Origin: Asticcacaulis currens
Lineage (GTDB): Bacteria; Pseudomonadota; Alphaproteobacteria; Caulobacterales; Caulobacteraceae
Length of the DNA stretch: 64,000 nt
Reading direction: 5' to 3'
Assembly: GCF_028550395.1 (NCBI RefSeq)
Contig: NZ_JAQQKW010000005.1
Location: 124,001 to 188,000 of the forward strand
Part shown: one piece after another, positions 18,828-28,380 of the stretch
How the letters are laid out: every line of letters begins with the position of its first letter
Position numbering within the stretch: the first letter of the stretch is position 1
The notes under the pieces: generated by a model
Seen by the model: the letters and a program-made list of their open reading frames with translations, nothing else
What the model was told of the DNA's origin: nothing
The model's database searches: none
Translations under genes and position numbers: made by a program

Positions 18828-21800
18828 TGACGCAGAACCCGACCCCCGACACGCCTGAAACGGCAAAACCGGCGACCGAGGCACAGGACCACGCGCGTCC
18901 GGAAACGGACGACACCCTGCCACCACCGGAGCGTCCCGCCCCGGTGCGCACGCCGTTTACGTGGCGCAAGGCGCTGATGTGGACCGGGGGTGCGCTGGGC
19001 GGCCTGCTGGTACTGGGCGGGATCGGCGTGGCCGCGCTCGACAGCGCGCCGGGCAAGCGGTTTATCGTCTCTCAGATCACCGGCCTCAAGCCCGATAACG
19101 GTCTGAGGGTCGGTGTCGGGCGCATCGACGGCTCGATCTATGGCGATTTCACCATCCACGACCTGATCCTGTCCGATGCGCAGGGCGTCTTCCTCAAAAG
19201 CCCGGCGGTGCGGCTCAACTGGCGGCCCTTTGGGTTGCTGAACAAGCATCTGGATGTGCGCGAACTGTCGTCGCCGCGCGTCGAATGGCTGCGGCAACCC
19301 GCCCTGAGCGAAACGGCCAAAACCACGCCGTCCGAACCCTTCACCCTGCCCGATCTGCGCATCGACGCCGAAAAGGTCGATATCAGGGCCCTCTATCTGG
19401 CCCCGCCGGTGACCGGAGACGCCCAGACCCTGAACCTTAGCGGCACGGCCCATCTGAAAAACAGGCGCGCCCTGATCGACGCCCGCCTGAGCGGCGATCG
19501 CGGTGATCGCGCCGTCCTGACGCTCGATGCGCAGCCCGATGCCAACCGCTTTGACCTGAGTGCGGCGGTCGATGCCCCGAAGGACGGTGCCATTACGGGA
19601 CTGGCCAGACTGGAGACGTCTCTGACCCTGCGGCTGGAGGGTAAGGGCGACTGGAAGGCATGGAACGGCCGCCTCAGCGGCACGGCGGGGGAACAGCCTC
19701 TGGCCGATCTGAGTCTGACGGCGCGTGACGGCCTGTTCGGTGTGAAGGGCACGGCGCGACCGCAGGCCATCGTGCCGCCGCTGTCGGACATGCTGTCCCC
19801 GGCCGTCCGTGTCGATCTTTCGACCACATTTAAAGACCGCGTCGCCGATGGCACCCTGGCTCTGGCCGCCGATGCCCTGACTCTTAATGCCAAAGGTCGC
19901 GTCGATCTGGGAAAAGGGGCGTTCGGTGATCTGACGATCAACGCCGCCCTGCTCAAACCCGCCAATATCGCCAAGGGACTGAACGGCAAGGATATTGTGG
20001 CAAGCGTGCGTCTGGATGGCGCGTTCAAACGCCCGCTGATCGACTATAAGCTGTCGGCCGGCAGTATAGGCTTCAATGACGTTGTGGTGCATCAGTTGCG
20101 CGCCGAGGGCAAGTCGCGGCTCAATGGCGACCATATCCTGATCCCGGTCAAGGCCTCGGCCAGACACATGACCGGGTTGAATGCGGCGGCGGAGTCCCTG
20201 GTCAGCAATATCACGATTAATGGCGATCTGGCCTGGTCGGACGGCCTAATCCTGTCGGACAATCTCAAAATCCGCTCGGACAAGATCAATGGCACGGCCA
20301 TCATCCTCGCTCAGCCGTCGGAGGGCCGTTACGAGGGCGCTCTTAAGGGGCGTATCAACCAGTATCTGGTCGATGGCGTGGGCCTGTTCAATCTGGTTGT
20401 CGATGCCGATCTGCGTCAGCTCAAGGCCGGCGGCTTCGGCATTGTGGGCAAGGTCGATGGCGAAAGCCTGCGCCTCGACAATGGCGGCCTGAAGTCGTTT
20501 TTTGGCGGCAATTTCAAATTCTCCGGCGCGATGAACACCACCGCCAATGGCGATGTCATCCTGCAACGCCTGACCCTGACGGCGCCCGATTTCCGCCTGA
20601 CCTCGGCCAGCGGCCGCGTGTCGAAAGGGCGGCTCGATTTCAAACTGGCGGCGCAGTCGGCAAAATACGGGCCGTTGAGCGCCGACGCCGGGGGGACATT
20701 GAAGGCCCCCACCCTGACCCTGCGCGCGGAAAAGCCCGATCTGGGACTGGGGCTGCAACAGGTGGTGGCGCGTCTCAATACCACGCCGCAAGGCTATGCC
20801 ATTACGGCCGAAGGCGGCTCGAAGTATGGCCCGCTGAAGGCGGACGTGGTGGTGCTGAAAAGCGACGGCCCGCTGGCCATCGACGTGCGCACGGCGCAGG
20901 TGGCGGGCTTCAGCGCGCAGGGCCGCGTGGTGCAATCGACCAGTGGCCCCTTTACGGGTACGCTGAACCTGACCGGGCGGGGCATCAACGGCACGGCGCG
21001 TCTGCTGGCCTTTGACGCCGTGCAGGGCGCGCAGGTCTCGGCCCGCGCCAACAATGCCCTGCTGCCCGGCGCGGCCGAAATCCGCATCGGGCGCGCCATT
21101 ATAGAGGCCACGGCGCGCCTGGACGACCAGCCGACCCTCAAGGGCGATGTGCAACTGGCCGACGTGATCTATGGCCAGACCTACGTCGAAAAGGCCCGCG
21201 CCCGCATCGACCTCAAAGGGATGCGCGGCACGGTACAGATGATCGCCAATGGCGATGCCGGTACCGCCTTCAACCTCGCGGCCAATGCGCAGGTGTCACC
21301 CGATGACGCCCTGATTGCCCTGTCCGGTCGCGCCGGTCAGGTGCCGTTTGCGCTGGAACGCCCCGCCCGCGTCGTGCGTCAGGGTGAGGACTGGGTGCTG
21401 ACCCCGGCGGTGCTGATGACGGCGCAAGGCAAGGTCAATCTGGCCGGACGTTTTGGCGAGGTCCTCCGCGCGCAGGCGCAGTTTGATCGCTTTGACCTCA
21501 GCATTCTCAATCTCATCGACCCCAATCTGGGGGTCAATGGCACCGTGTCCGGCGGGCTCGACTACACCCAACGCGGCAAGGCCTTTCCACAGGCGCAGAT
21601 GCAGCTCAGCTTCAATAATCTGACGCGCACCACCATTGCCCGCGTTTCGACGCCGCTGGACATCCAGATGCAGGCGTCCCTGAGCGAAAACCGTTCCGAG
21701 GCGCGCGGCCTGCTGCGGCAGGGCACGGCCGATATCGGTCGCTTCACCCTCAGCATCGACCCGCGCGGGGACGGCGCGTGGACGCAGCAGTTGCAAAGCG

Positions 21801-23086
21801 GGGCCGTCTCCGGCGGCCTGCGCTTCAACGGCCCCTCCAGCGTGCTGTTCTCACTCGCCGGTCTTGGGGATCAGCAGATGACCGGCAATGTGGCGCTGGC
21901 CGCCGACCTGTCGGGCACACTGCGCCAGCCCCGCCTCAACGGTCTGGTGCGCGGCAACGGCCTGACCTATGAGCACCTGACCTTCGGCACGCGCATCAGC
22001 GATATCGCTCTGGAAGGCCGCTTCTCCAATGACCGGCTGGAGCTGCAAAAGTTCGAAGGCCGCGCCGGAGACGGTCGCGTCTCGGCCACCGGCTTCGTGG
22101 GTCTGAGCGCCGATGACAACTTCCCGCTCAAGCTGAATGCGAAACTCGATAATGCACGGCTGGCGGCGTCTGACGCGCTGGCCTCAACCGTGTCGGGTAC
22201 GCTCGATGTCACCAATGATGCGCAGAACGGCCCATGGATTCGCGGCAATCTTAACCTGCCGGAATTCCGCTATCAGGTCGTCTTCCAGGGCGCTTCGAAG
22301 GTCGATGAGCTGGAGGGCGTGCGGATCAAAGGCGCGCGTGTCGTGGAGCGCAAGACGACTCACGTCGCCCCCACCCTGTGGAACCTCGATATCCGCCTGC
22401 GTGCCGACAATCAGATCTTCGTTTCCGGTATGGGGCTGGAGTCGGAATGGAAGATGAACCTCAACGTCGGCGGCACCACGCGCGACCCGCGCGTAGTGGG
22501 GCGGCTCAATGCCTTGCGCGGTACCTATGCCTTCTCCGGGCGCGAGTTTGAACTCGACAAGGGGGAAATCACCTTCGACGGCGGCAGCCTGACCAATCCG
22601 GAAATCGCCCTGACCGCCACCACCAAGGTCGGCGACATGACCGGCACCATCGGCGTGTCGGGCCGGGCCCAGAACCCTCAGATTGCCTTCGGCTCCAGCC
22701 CGGCCCTGCCGCAGGACGAGGTGTTGTCGCGCCTGCTGTTCGGACAGAATGTCGGCAATCTGTCGGCGACGCAGGCCCTGCAACTGGCGGCCTCGCTTCA
22801 GGCACTTCAGGGGGGCGGAGGTCTCAACCCGCTGGGCAAGCTGCGCTCGGTGACCGGCATCGACCGCCTGCGCGTGCTGGGGGCCGACGCCTCGACGGGC
22901 CGTGGCACAGCGCTGGCGGCAGGTCAGTACCTGACCAATGACATCTATGTGGAAATCGTCACCGATACGCGCGGCTTTACGGCAACCCAGATTGAGATTG
23001 CCCTGTCGCGCGTCCTGTCGGTCCTTACACAGGTCGGCTCCACGACGGGCACCAGCGTCAATCTCCGATACTCGCGGGACTATTAG
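18827..23086 (+). CDS. tamB: Translocation and assembly module protein TamB
   Basis: Inner-membrane-anchored AsmA-like bridge protein of 1419 residues that partners TamA. One N-terminal membrane helix (about 42-66, KALMWTGGALGGLLVLGGIGVAAL) is followed by a long run of short beta-strand repeats, forming a lipid-transfer-type groove, and a C-terminal DUF490/TamB domain (about 1090-1419) ending in NLRYSRDY, fitting the TamA barrel partner. The first 35 residues are Pro/Glu-rich. Its start overlaps the tamA stop by one base. Confidence 0.94.
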   Translation: MTQNPTPDTPETAKPATEAQDHARPETDDTLPPPERPAPVRTPFTWRKALMWTGGALGGLLVLGGIGVAALDSAPGKRFIVSQITGLKPDNGLRVGVGRIDGSIYGDFTIHDLILSDAQGVFLKSPAVRLNWRPFGLLNKHLDVRELSSPRVEWLRQPALSETAKTTPSEPFTLPDLRIDAEKVDIRALYLAPPVTGDAQTLNLSGTAHLKNRRALIDARLSGDRGDRAVLTLDAQPDANRFDLSAAVDAPKDGAITGLARLETSLTLRLEGKGDWKAWNGRLSGTAGEQPLADLSLTARDGLFGVKGTARPQAIVPPLSDMLSPAVRVDLSTTFKDRVADGTLALAADALTLNAKGRVDLGKGAFGDLTINAALLKPANIAKGLNGKDIVASVRLDGAFKRPLIDYKLSAGSIGFNDVVVHQLRAEGKSRLNGDHILIPVKASARHMTGLNAAAESLVSNITINGDLAWSDGLILSDNLKIRSDKINGTAIILAQPSEGRYEGALKGRINQYLVDGVGLFNLVVDADLRQLKAGGFGIVGKVDGESLRLDNGGLKSFFGGNFKFSGAMNTTANGDVILQRLTLTAPDFRLTSASGRVSKGRLDFKLAAQSAKYGPLSADAGGTLKAPTLTLRAEKPDLGLGLQQVVARLNTTPQGYAITAEGGSKYGPLKADVVVLKSDGPLAIDVRTAQVAGFSAQGRVVQSTSGPFTGTLNLTGRGINGTARLLAFDAVQGAQVSARANNALLPGAAEIRIGRAIIEATARLDDQPTLKGDVQLADVIYGQTYVEKARARIDLKGMRGTVQMIANGDAGTAFNLAANAQVSPDDALIALSGRAGQVPFALERPARVVRQGEDWVLTPAVLMTAQGKVNLAGRFGEVLRAQAQFDRFDLSILNLIDPNLGVNGTVSGGLDYTQRGKAFPQAQMQLSFNNLTRTTIARVSTPLDIQMQASLSENRSEARGLLRQGTADIGRFTLSIDPRGDGAWTQQLQSGAVSGGLRFNGPSSVLFSLAGLGDQQMTGNVALAADLSGTLRQPRLNGLVRGNGLTYEHLTFGTRISDIALEGRFSNDRLELQKFEGRAGDGRVSATGFVGLSADDNFPLKLNAKLDNARLAASDALASTVSGTLDVTNDAQNGPWIRGNLNLPEFRYQVVFQGASKVDELEGVRIKGARVVERKTTHVAPTLWNLDIRLRADNQIFVSGMGLESEWKMNLNVGGTTRDPRVVGRLNALRGTYAFSGREFELDKGEITFDGGSLTNPEIALTATTKVGDMTGTIGVSGRAQNPQIAFGSSPALPQDEVLSRLLFGQNVGNLSATQALQLAASLQALQGGGGLNPLGKLRSVTGIDRLRVLGADASTGRGTALAAGQYLTNDIYVEIVTDTRGFTATQIEIALSRVLSVLTQVGSTTGTSVNLRYSRDY

Positions 23087-23087
23087 A

Positions 23088-23131
23088 GCGATGTGCGGAA
23101 AAGTGTGAGCGGTTTTCCGCAAAAACATCGC
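23088..23131. repeat. Palindromic repeat (family A) after tamB
   Basis: Nested stems GCGATGT/ACATCGC and GCGGAAAA/TTTTCCGC enclose the core GTGTGAGCGG. This is the longest of the four family-A copies, immediately downstream of the tamB stop; a role in 3'-end formation is possible. Confidence 0.75.
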
Positions 23132-23147
23132 AACAAAACAAAAATTT

Positions 23148-23321
23148 AGAGCGAAATGGTGCTTCCACCTAAAGGCATTTCGCTCTAGCGGGATAATTTC
23201 TCAAAAAATTATTCCGCTCAAGCCGCCATTGAGGCGGCGGCCAAGGTGGCGAAGCCGCCGCCGGGCGAGGGCTCAAACCAAAGCTGGCTCTTATGTTTCT
23301 GTCAGAAACATAAGAGCCAGC
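23148..23321 (+). repeat. Composite palindromic element, copy 1
   Basis: Three parts: hairpins 23148-23186 (AGAGCGAAAT / ATTTCGCTCT) and 23187-23218 (AGCGGGATAATTT / AAATTATTCCGCT); a conserved GC-rich middle of about 64 bases (from AAGCCGCCATTGAGGCGGCG); and a strong hairpin 23283-23321 (GCTGGCTCTTATGTTTCTG and its complement). An inverted copy lies at 33014-33150. Together with the family-A repeat it fills the 331-base gap between tamB and the ABC-F gene, with no gene in it. Confidence 0.8.
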
Positions 23322-23417
23322 CTTTCCTAAAATAGCGTGCTGCTGTAGAGGCCTGTGCGAACCGCCTTGCGCTGCAAAACGCGCGGCCCTCCCCCGTCTC
23401 TACTCTGTAAGTCCTGT

Positions 23418-25046
23418 ATGATCCGCCTCGACAATATCAGCAAGCAAAACGGCCACCAGATTCTGTTTATCGACGCCTCCATGGGCGTGCAGAAGGGCGA
23501 AAAAGTCGGGCTGGTCGGGCCGAACGGCGCGGGCAAAACGACGCTGTTTCGCATGATCACCGGGCAGGAACCGCCCGATGACGGTCAGGTGTCGATAGAT
23601 GCCGGCATGACCATCGGTTATTTCAGTCAGGATGTCGGCGAAATGTCCGGCCAGAGCGCCGTAGCCGCCGTGATGGATGGCGTCGGCCCGGTGAGCGCGC
23701 TGGCCGCCGAAATGGCCGAGCTTGAGGCCGCCATGGCCGACCCGGATCAGGCCGACAATTTCGACGCCGTTATCGAGCGCTATGGCGAGGTGCAGGCGCG
23801 CTTTGAGGAACTGGACGGCTATGCGCTGGAGGCGCGGGCGCGCGAAGTGCTGGCGGGCTTAAGCTTCAGTCAGGAGCGCATGGACGGCGATGTCGGGCTT
23901 TTGTCCGGCGGCTGGAAGATGCGCGTCGCCCTGGCGCGCATCCTGCTGATGCGGCCCGACGGTATGCTGCTCGACGAACCGTCGAACCACCTCGACCTCG
24001 AAAGCCTGATCTGGCTGGAAGCCTTCCTGAAAAACTATGACGGCGCGCTGCTGATGACCTCGCACGACCGCGCCTTCATGAACCGCATTATTGGAAAGGT
24101 CATCGAAATCGACGCCGGTTCTCTGATTACCTATTCCGGCGATCTCGACTTCTACGACCAGCAACGCGCTCTGACCGAGGCACAAAGGCAGGCGCAGTAC
24201 GAGCGCCAGCAGGCCATGCTGGCCAAGGAAATCAAGTTTATCGAGCGCTTCAAGGCGCGCGCGTCCCATGCGGCGCAGGTGCAGAGCCGCGTCAAAAAGC
24301 TCGACAAGATCGAGCGCGTCGAAGCGCCGCGCCGCCGTCAGTCGGTACAGTTCGAGTTTCGCAGTCCCCCGCGTTCGGGCGACGACGTGCTGAACCTGCG
24401 CGACGTACACAAAAGCTATGGCGACCACGCCATCTACAGCGGGCTCGACTTCAAGGTCCGCCGCAAGGAACGCTGGTGCGTGCTGGGGGCCAATGGTGCG
24501 GGCAAGTCCACCCTGCTCAAGCTGGTGGCCGGGGATACCACGCCCGACAAGGGCACGGTCACCGTCGGAGCCAGTGTGAAGATGGGTTATTTCGCTCAGC
24601 ATTCGATGGACCTGCTCGACGGCGAAGAGACGATTTTCGAATCTCTGGAAGGCGCCTTCCCACAGGCCCCTCAGGGCGCGCTGCGCACCCTGGCCGGATG
24701 CTTCGGTTTTTCCGGTGACGATGTCGAAAAGCCCTGCCGGGTGCTTTCGGGTGGCGAAAAGGCACGGCTGGTCATGGCGCGGATGCTGTTTGATCCGCCC
24801 AATCTTCTGGTGCTCGACGAACCGACCAACCACCTCGACATGGTGACCAAGGAAATGCTGGTTGCGGCGCTGGCCGATTTCGAAGGGACCATGCTGTTCG
24901 TCTCACACGACCGTCACTTCCTCGCGGCCCTGTCCAACCGCGTGCTGGAGCTGACGCCCGACGGCGTGCACGAATATGGCGGCGGCTACACGGAATATGT
25001 GGCGCGCACCGGTCAGGAAGCGCCGGGCCTGCACCCCAACGGGTAA
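23418..25046 (+). CDS. ABC-F family ATPase (ribosome-associated)
   Basis: 542 residues with two ABC cassettes and no membrane segment. Walker A motifs are GPNGAGKTT (about 35-43) and GANGAGKST (near 362). Signatures are LLSGGWKMRVALARI and LSGGEKARLVMARM, with Walker B MLLDEPSNHLD and LVLDEPTNHLD. A charged linker between the cassettes (FIERFKARASHAAQVQSRVKKLDKIE) is the arm that reaches the ribosomal E site in this family. Members relieve translation stalling or protect against antibiotics; the subtype cannot be told. The start MIRLDNISK drops an unlikely 21-residue extension. Confidence 0.92.
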   Translation: MIRLDNISKQNGHQILFIDASMGVQKGEKVGLVGPNGAGKTTLFRMITGQEPPDDGQVSIDAGMTIGYFSQDVGEMSGQSAVAAVMDGVGPVSALAAEMAELEAAMADPDQADNFDAVIERYGEVQARFEELDGYALEARAREVLAGLSFSQERMDGDVGLLSGGWKMRVALARILLMRPDGMLLDEPSNHLDLESLIWLEAFLKNYDGALLMTSHDRAFMNRIIGKVIEIDAGSLITYSGDLDFYDQQRALTEAQRQAQYERQQAMLAKEIKFIERFKARASHAAQVQSRVKKLDKIERVEAPRRRQSVQFEFRSPPRSGDDVLNLRDVHKSYGDHAIYSGLDFKVRRKERWCVLGANGAGKSTLLKLVAGDTTPDKGTVTVGASVKMGYFAQHSMDLLDGEETIFESLEGAFPQAPQGALRTLAGCFGFSGDDVEKPCRVLSGGEKARLVMARMLFDPPNLLVLDEPTNHLDMVTKEMLVAALADFEGTMLFVSHDRHFLAALSNRVLELTPDGVHEYGGGYTEYVARTGQEAPGLHPNG

Positions 25047-25064
25047 TGTTCAGCGGAACACGCC

Positions 25065-25079
25065 GTAACCTCCGGTTAA
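25065..25079. promoter_or_regulatory. CtrA-like half-site pair before the GGDEF-EAL gene
   Basis: GTAA-N7-TTAA, one base from the CtrA consensus, about 80 bases before the start of the cyclic-di-GMP gene. Tentative. Confidence 0.3.
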
Positions 25080-25159
25080 CCCTGTCGTTTACCGGAATGT
25101 TCACGCGAGTCGGATAGCATGGTTACTTCCGCAATCCAGCGGTTAAGTATCGCAGTCCC

Positions 25160-27412
25160 ATGACCGTTCCGCTTACCCCTTCCGCGCCTCAGGCTCCGAG
25201 CCACACCGATGCGCTGACCGATGATCTGATGCGCCTTAAGGGGCTGACCGTCGATGCCATCGACACGGCTCTGGTCATTACGGACACCAGCGGGCGCTTT
25301 CTCTACGTCAACGAAGAATTCCGTCGTCTGATTGGTTTCAGCCCATCCGAATTGCGCGGCAATACCCTGGGTGACCTGTGCCATCTGCACTCCGATTCCT
25401 GCCGCCACCTTGACGAGATACTGACCGCCGTTCACCTTGAGGGCCAGCGCAAGGGCGAGTTGCTCATTCACGACCGGAACGGCCACCCCATGTGGGTGTC
25501 ATTCAGCGCCACTGCGGTCAACGATGCCTCGCAGCGCCGCCGTCTGATCGCTACGGTCTGCGACATCACCTACGCCAAGCTGCACGACACCTTGCAACGC
25601 AAGGTGCTGGACGCCCTGTTGCAGGACAAGCCGCTGCATGAAACCCTGTCCCTGCTCTGCCTTGAGGTCGGGCATATGGTTCAGGATGTCAGCATGTCGG
25701 TGCTGCGCGTCACCGACGGCAAGCTGAGCCCGCTGGCCGCACCGACATTGCCCGACTGGTACAATGCGGCGGTCGAAGGCCTCCCCATCGGGCCGGTCGT
25801 CGGCTCTTGCGGCACCGCCGCCTGGCGCGGCGAGCCCGTCATGGTCAACGACATGCGCACCGACCCGCTCTGGGCCCCTTTTCAGGACTTCGTAGAGCCG
25901 CTCGGCTACACCGCGTGTTGGTCCACGCCGGTCAAGGACAAGGCGGGCAGGGTTATCGGCACCTTCGCCTTCTACTCGACCAAGCCCTTTGTCCTCAATA
26001 CGTTCGTGCAGAGCATTGTCGATATCTGCACGCAGCTCTGCACCCTGGCCTTTGAAAAGGGGGCGTTTCAGGAGCGCATCCAGTATCTGGCGCATCACGA
26101 CGCCCTGACCGGCCTGCCCAATCGCGGTTTCTTTCAGGCGCGCCTGAGCGAAGAGGCCGCACGCGCCAGCCGTCAGAACACGCAACTGGCCCTGCACCTC
26201 ATCGACCTTGACCGTTTCAAGGAGGTCAATGACACCCTGGGTCACATGGTGGGCGATGAAGTGCTGATCACCGTTGCCGAAACCCTGCGCCGTCTGGCCG
26301 GACCGGGCGACGTGCTGGCGCGCCTGGGGGGCGACGAGTTCGTCTTTCTTCAGGTCGGCGTCGCCAGTCGCGCGCAGGCTGAGGCCCGCGCCGAGGCGCT
26401 GGTCAACTCCCTGCATGAAGACATGCACGCCCAGTTCGGTCATCAGGGACCGGACGTGGGGGCCAGTCTGGGCTTTGCCCTTTACCCGGACGAAGGTCCG
26501 ACCCTCGACCGCCTGACGCGCCACGCCGACATGGCCCTTTATCGCGCCAAGACCGACGGGCGCGGCTGCTGGCGCGCCTTCGATGCCACCATGGCCGAGG
26601 CCCTGCGCCGACGCCGACGCCTTGAGGCCGATCTGCGCGATGCCCTTGCCCACGGTCAACGTGGCCTGTCTCTGGTCTATCAGCCGCAGTTCTGCCTGAA
26701 CCTCAACCGCATCATTGGCTATGAGGCGCTCGTGCGCTGGACGCATCCGGAACTGGGGCCGATCTCGCCCTGCGACTTCATTCCGGTCGCGGAAGAAGCC
26801 GGTCTGATCACGGCGCTGGGGCAATGGATCCTGTCGCGCGCTCTGGAAACCGCCGCTACGTGGCCGACGCATCTGACACTGGCCGTCAACCTGTCGCCGG
26901 TACAGATTTTCGAAGGCGATCTCACCCGCCATGTGCAGCAGGAACTGATCCGTACCGGGTTCCGTCCGCAACGACTGGAGCTGGAAGTCACCGAAGGCGT
27001 GCTGATCGAAAACACCGACCGCGCCCTGCACATCCTGCGTCAGCTCAAAGGGCTGGGCGTGCGTATCGCCATGGACGATTTCGGCACGGGCTTCTCATCG
27101 CTCTCCTATCTCCAGACCTTCCCCTTTGACGTCATCAAGATCGACCGCAGCTTTGTCGAAGGCCTGACCTCCTCGCCGGATCGCAAGATGCACAAGCACG
27201 GCATTCCGGCCGAGGCGATTGTGCGGGCCGTCATCGGCATGGCGCACGCTATCCACGTCCCGGTGATTGCCGAAGGCGTGGAAACGCAGGACCAACTGGA
27301 CCTGCTGCGCGATATGGGGGCCGATGCCGTTCAGGGCTATCTGATCGGGCGGCCGCAGGCCTATTGCCTCAGCGAAGCGTCCCCTGTGCTTTTGGCGGCG
27401 GGTCAGCGCTGA
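25160..27412 (+). CDS. Cyclic-di-GMP protein with PAS, GAF, GGDEF and EAL domains
   Basis: 750 residues, no membrane segment. A PAS-like domain (about 30-140, TALVITDTSGRFLYVNEEFRRLIGF) and a GAF-like domain (about 155-300, GPVVGSCGTAAWRGEPV) sense an unknown signal. The cyclase motif GGDEF is intact (390-394). The RxxD inhibitory site is missing because its Arg position is Gly381. The phosphodiesterase motif YEALVRW (521-527), DDFGTGFSSLSYL, KIDRSFV and VIAEGVE are intact. Both activities are therefore possible, with no product feedback. It is monocistronic, between the ABC-F gene and the nag cluster. Confidence 0.93.
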   Translation: MTVPLTPSAPQAPSHTDALTDDLMRLKGLTVDAIDTALVITDTSGRFLYVNEEFRRLIGFSPSELRGNTLGDLCHLHSDSCRHLDEILTAVHLEGQRKGELLIHDRNGHPMWVSFSATAVNDASQRRRLIATVCDITYAKLHDTLQRKVLDALLQDKPLHETLSLLCLEVGHMVQDVSMSVLRVTDGKLSPLAAPTLPDWYNAAVEGLPIGPVVGSCGTAAWRGEPVMVNDMRTDPLWAPFQDFVEPLGYTACWSTPVKDKAGRVIGTFAFYSTKPFVLNTFVQSIVDICTQLCTLAFEKGAFQERIQYLAHHDALTGLPNRGFFQARLSEEAARASRQNTQLALHLIDLDRFKEVNDTLGHMVGDEVLITVAETLRRLAGPGDVLARLGGDEFVFLQVGVASRAQAEARAEALVNSLHEDMHAQFGHQGPDVGASLGFALYPDEGPTLDRLTRHADMALYRAKTDGRGCWRAFDATMAEALRRRRRLEADLRDALAHGQRGLSLVYQPQFCLNLNRIIGYEALVRWTHPELGPISPCDFIPVAEEAGLITALGQWILSRALETAATWPTHLTLAVNLSPVQIFEGDLTRHVQQELIRTGFRPQRLELEVTEGVLIENTDRALHILRQLKGLGVRIAMDDFGTGFSSLSYLQTFPFDVIKIDRSFVEGLTSSPDRKMHKHGIPAEAIVRAVIGMAHAIHVPVIAEGVETQDQLDLLRDMGADAVQGYLIGRPQAYCLSEASPVLLAAGQR

Positions 27413-27560
27413 GGCCTTGAAGGCGCAGGTGGATGACACGCCCGCCCCCGGTTGTGGCTTTGACTTTGACGCCACCGGATCGCTATTATACAGGGTCTGA
27501 GTCGCCCACGCCTGCGGCTTGATTGAGAGCGGCAGAGGTCGCGAGAGAGACTTAAACTCC

Positions 27561-28298
27561 ATGTCCATCATAGACTCTGTCGGTCGCCTCGAAAAAAACG
27601 ATCCCGCTCCGCTCTATCTGCAACTGCAAAAGGTGCTGCGCGAAGCCATCCGCGCGCGCGTCTTTGTGGCCGATGACGCCATCCCGCCCGAACGCGATCT
27701 CGCCGAAGCCTTCGACGTGTCGCGCATCACGGTGCGCAAGGCTATTGACGGGCTGGTCAATGAAGGGCTTCTGACGCGTCGCCGCGGGGCGGGCACCTTT
27801 GTCGCCGCCCGTGTCGAAAAGAGCTTTTCCAAACTGTCCTCTTTCTCCGAAGACATGATCTCGCGCGGGCGCAAACCGCACAGCGTCTGGGTCAGCAAGT
27901 CTGAAGGCGCGGTCACCCCCGAAGAGGCCCTGTCTCTGGGTCTGTCGCCCGGTTCGCTGGTCTATCGCTTCCACCGCATCCGCTACGCCGACGATTCGAC
28001 CATGGCGCTCGAATATTCGACCATTCCGGGCTACTGCCTGCCCACCATCGAAGCCGTAGGCGATTCGCTCTATGCGGCGCTGGAGGCCTCAGGCCATCGC
28101 CCGGTGCGCGCGCTTCAGCGGCTGCGCGCCATCTCCTTTTCACGCGATCAGGCCGAACAACTGAGCGTCACAGCAGGAGAGCCCGGCCTGTTTATTGAAC
28201 GGCGCGGTTTTCTGGCCGACGGCCGGGCCGCAGAGTTCACCCAGAGCTATTACCGGGGCGACGCCTATGATGTGGTCGCCGAACTGAACGATCTCTGA
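27561..28298 (+). CDS. nagR: GntR/HutC-family regulator of the GlcNAc cluster
   Basis: 245 residues: an N-terminal winged helix (LYLQLQKVLREAIRARVFVADDAIPPERDLAEAF...SRITVRKAIDGLV shape, about 18-80) and a C-terminal UTRA ligand domain (about 95-240) as in NagR/NagQ/DasR, which sense phosphorylated amino sugars. I start at MSIIDSVGRLE, leaving out a 14-residue extension. It is followed 82 bases later by nagX on the same strand. That it controls the nag genes is inferred from position and family; the symbol is provisional. Confidence 0.8.
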   Translation: MSIIDSVGRLEKNDPAPLYLQLQKVLREAIRARVFVADDAIPPERDLAEAFDVSRITVRKAIDGLVNEGLLTRRRGAGTFVAARVEKSFSKLSSFSEDMISRGRKPHSVWVSKSEGAVTPEEALSLGLSPGSLVYRFHRIRYADDSTMALEYSTIPGYCLPTIEAVGDSLYAALEASGHRPVRALQRLRAISFSRDQAEQLSVTAGEPGLFIERRGFLADGRAAEFTQSYYRGDAYDVVAELNDL

Positions 28299-28380
28299 GC
28301 GACCCCGCAACGCGGCTTTTGACTTTTGCGTGTAATCGGGCATCGTCCCCTCTTTCGATAATCGGGCGGGGAGATAGTCT

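Noticed and set aside
18800-20167. A 455-codon reading frame on the minus strand
   Set aside because: It lies opposite tamB in GC-rich DNA, and its composition (Gly/Arg/Gln-rich) is typical of a mirror frame, not of a protein.
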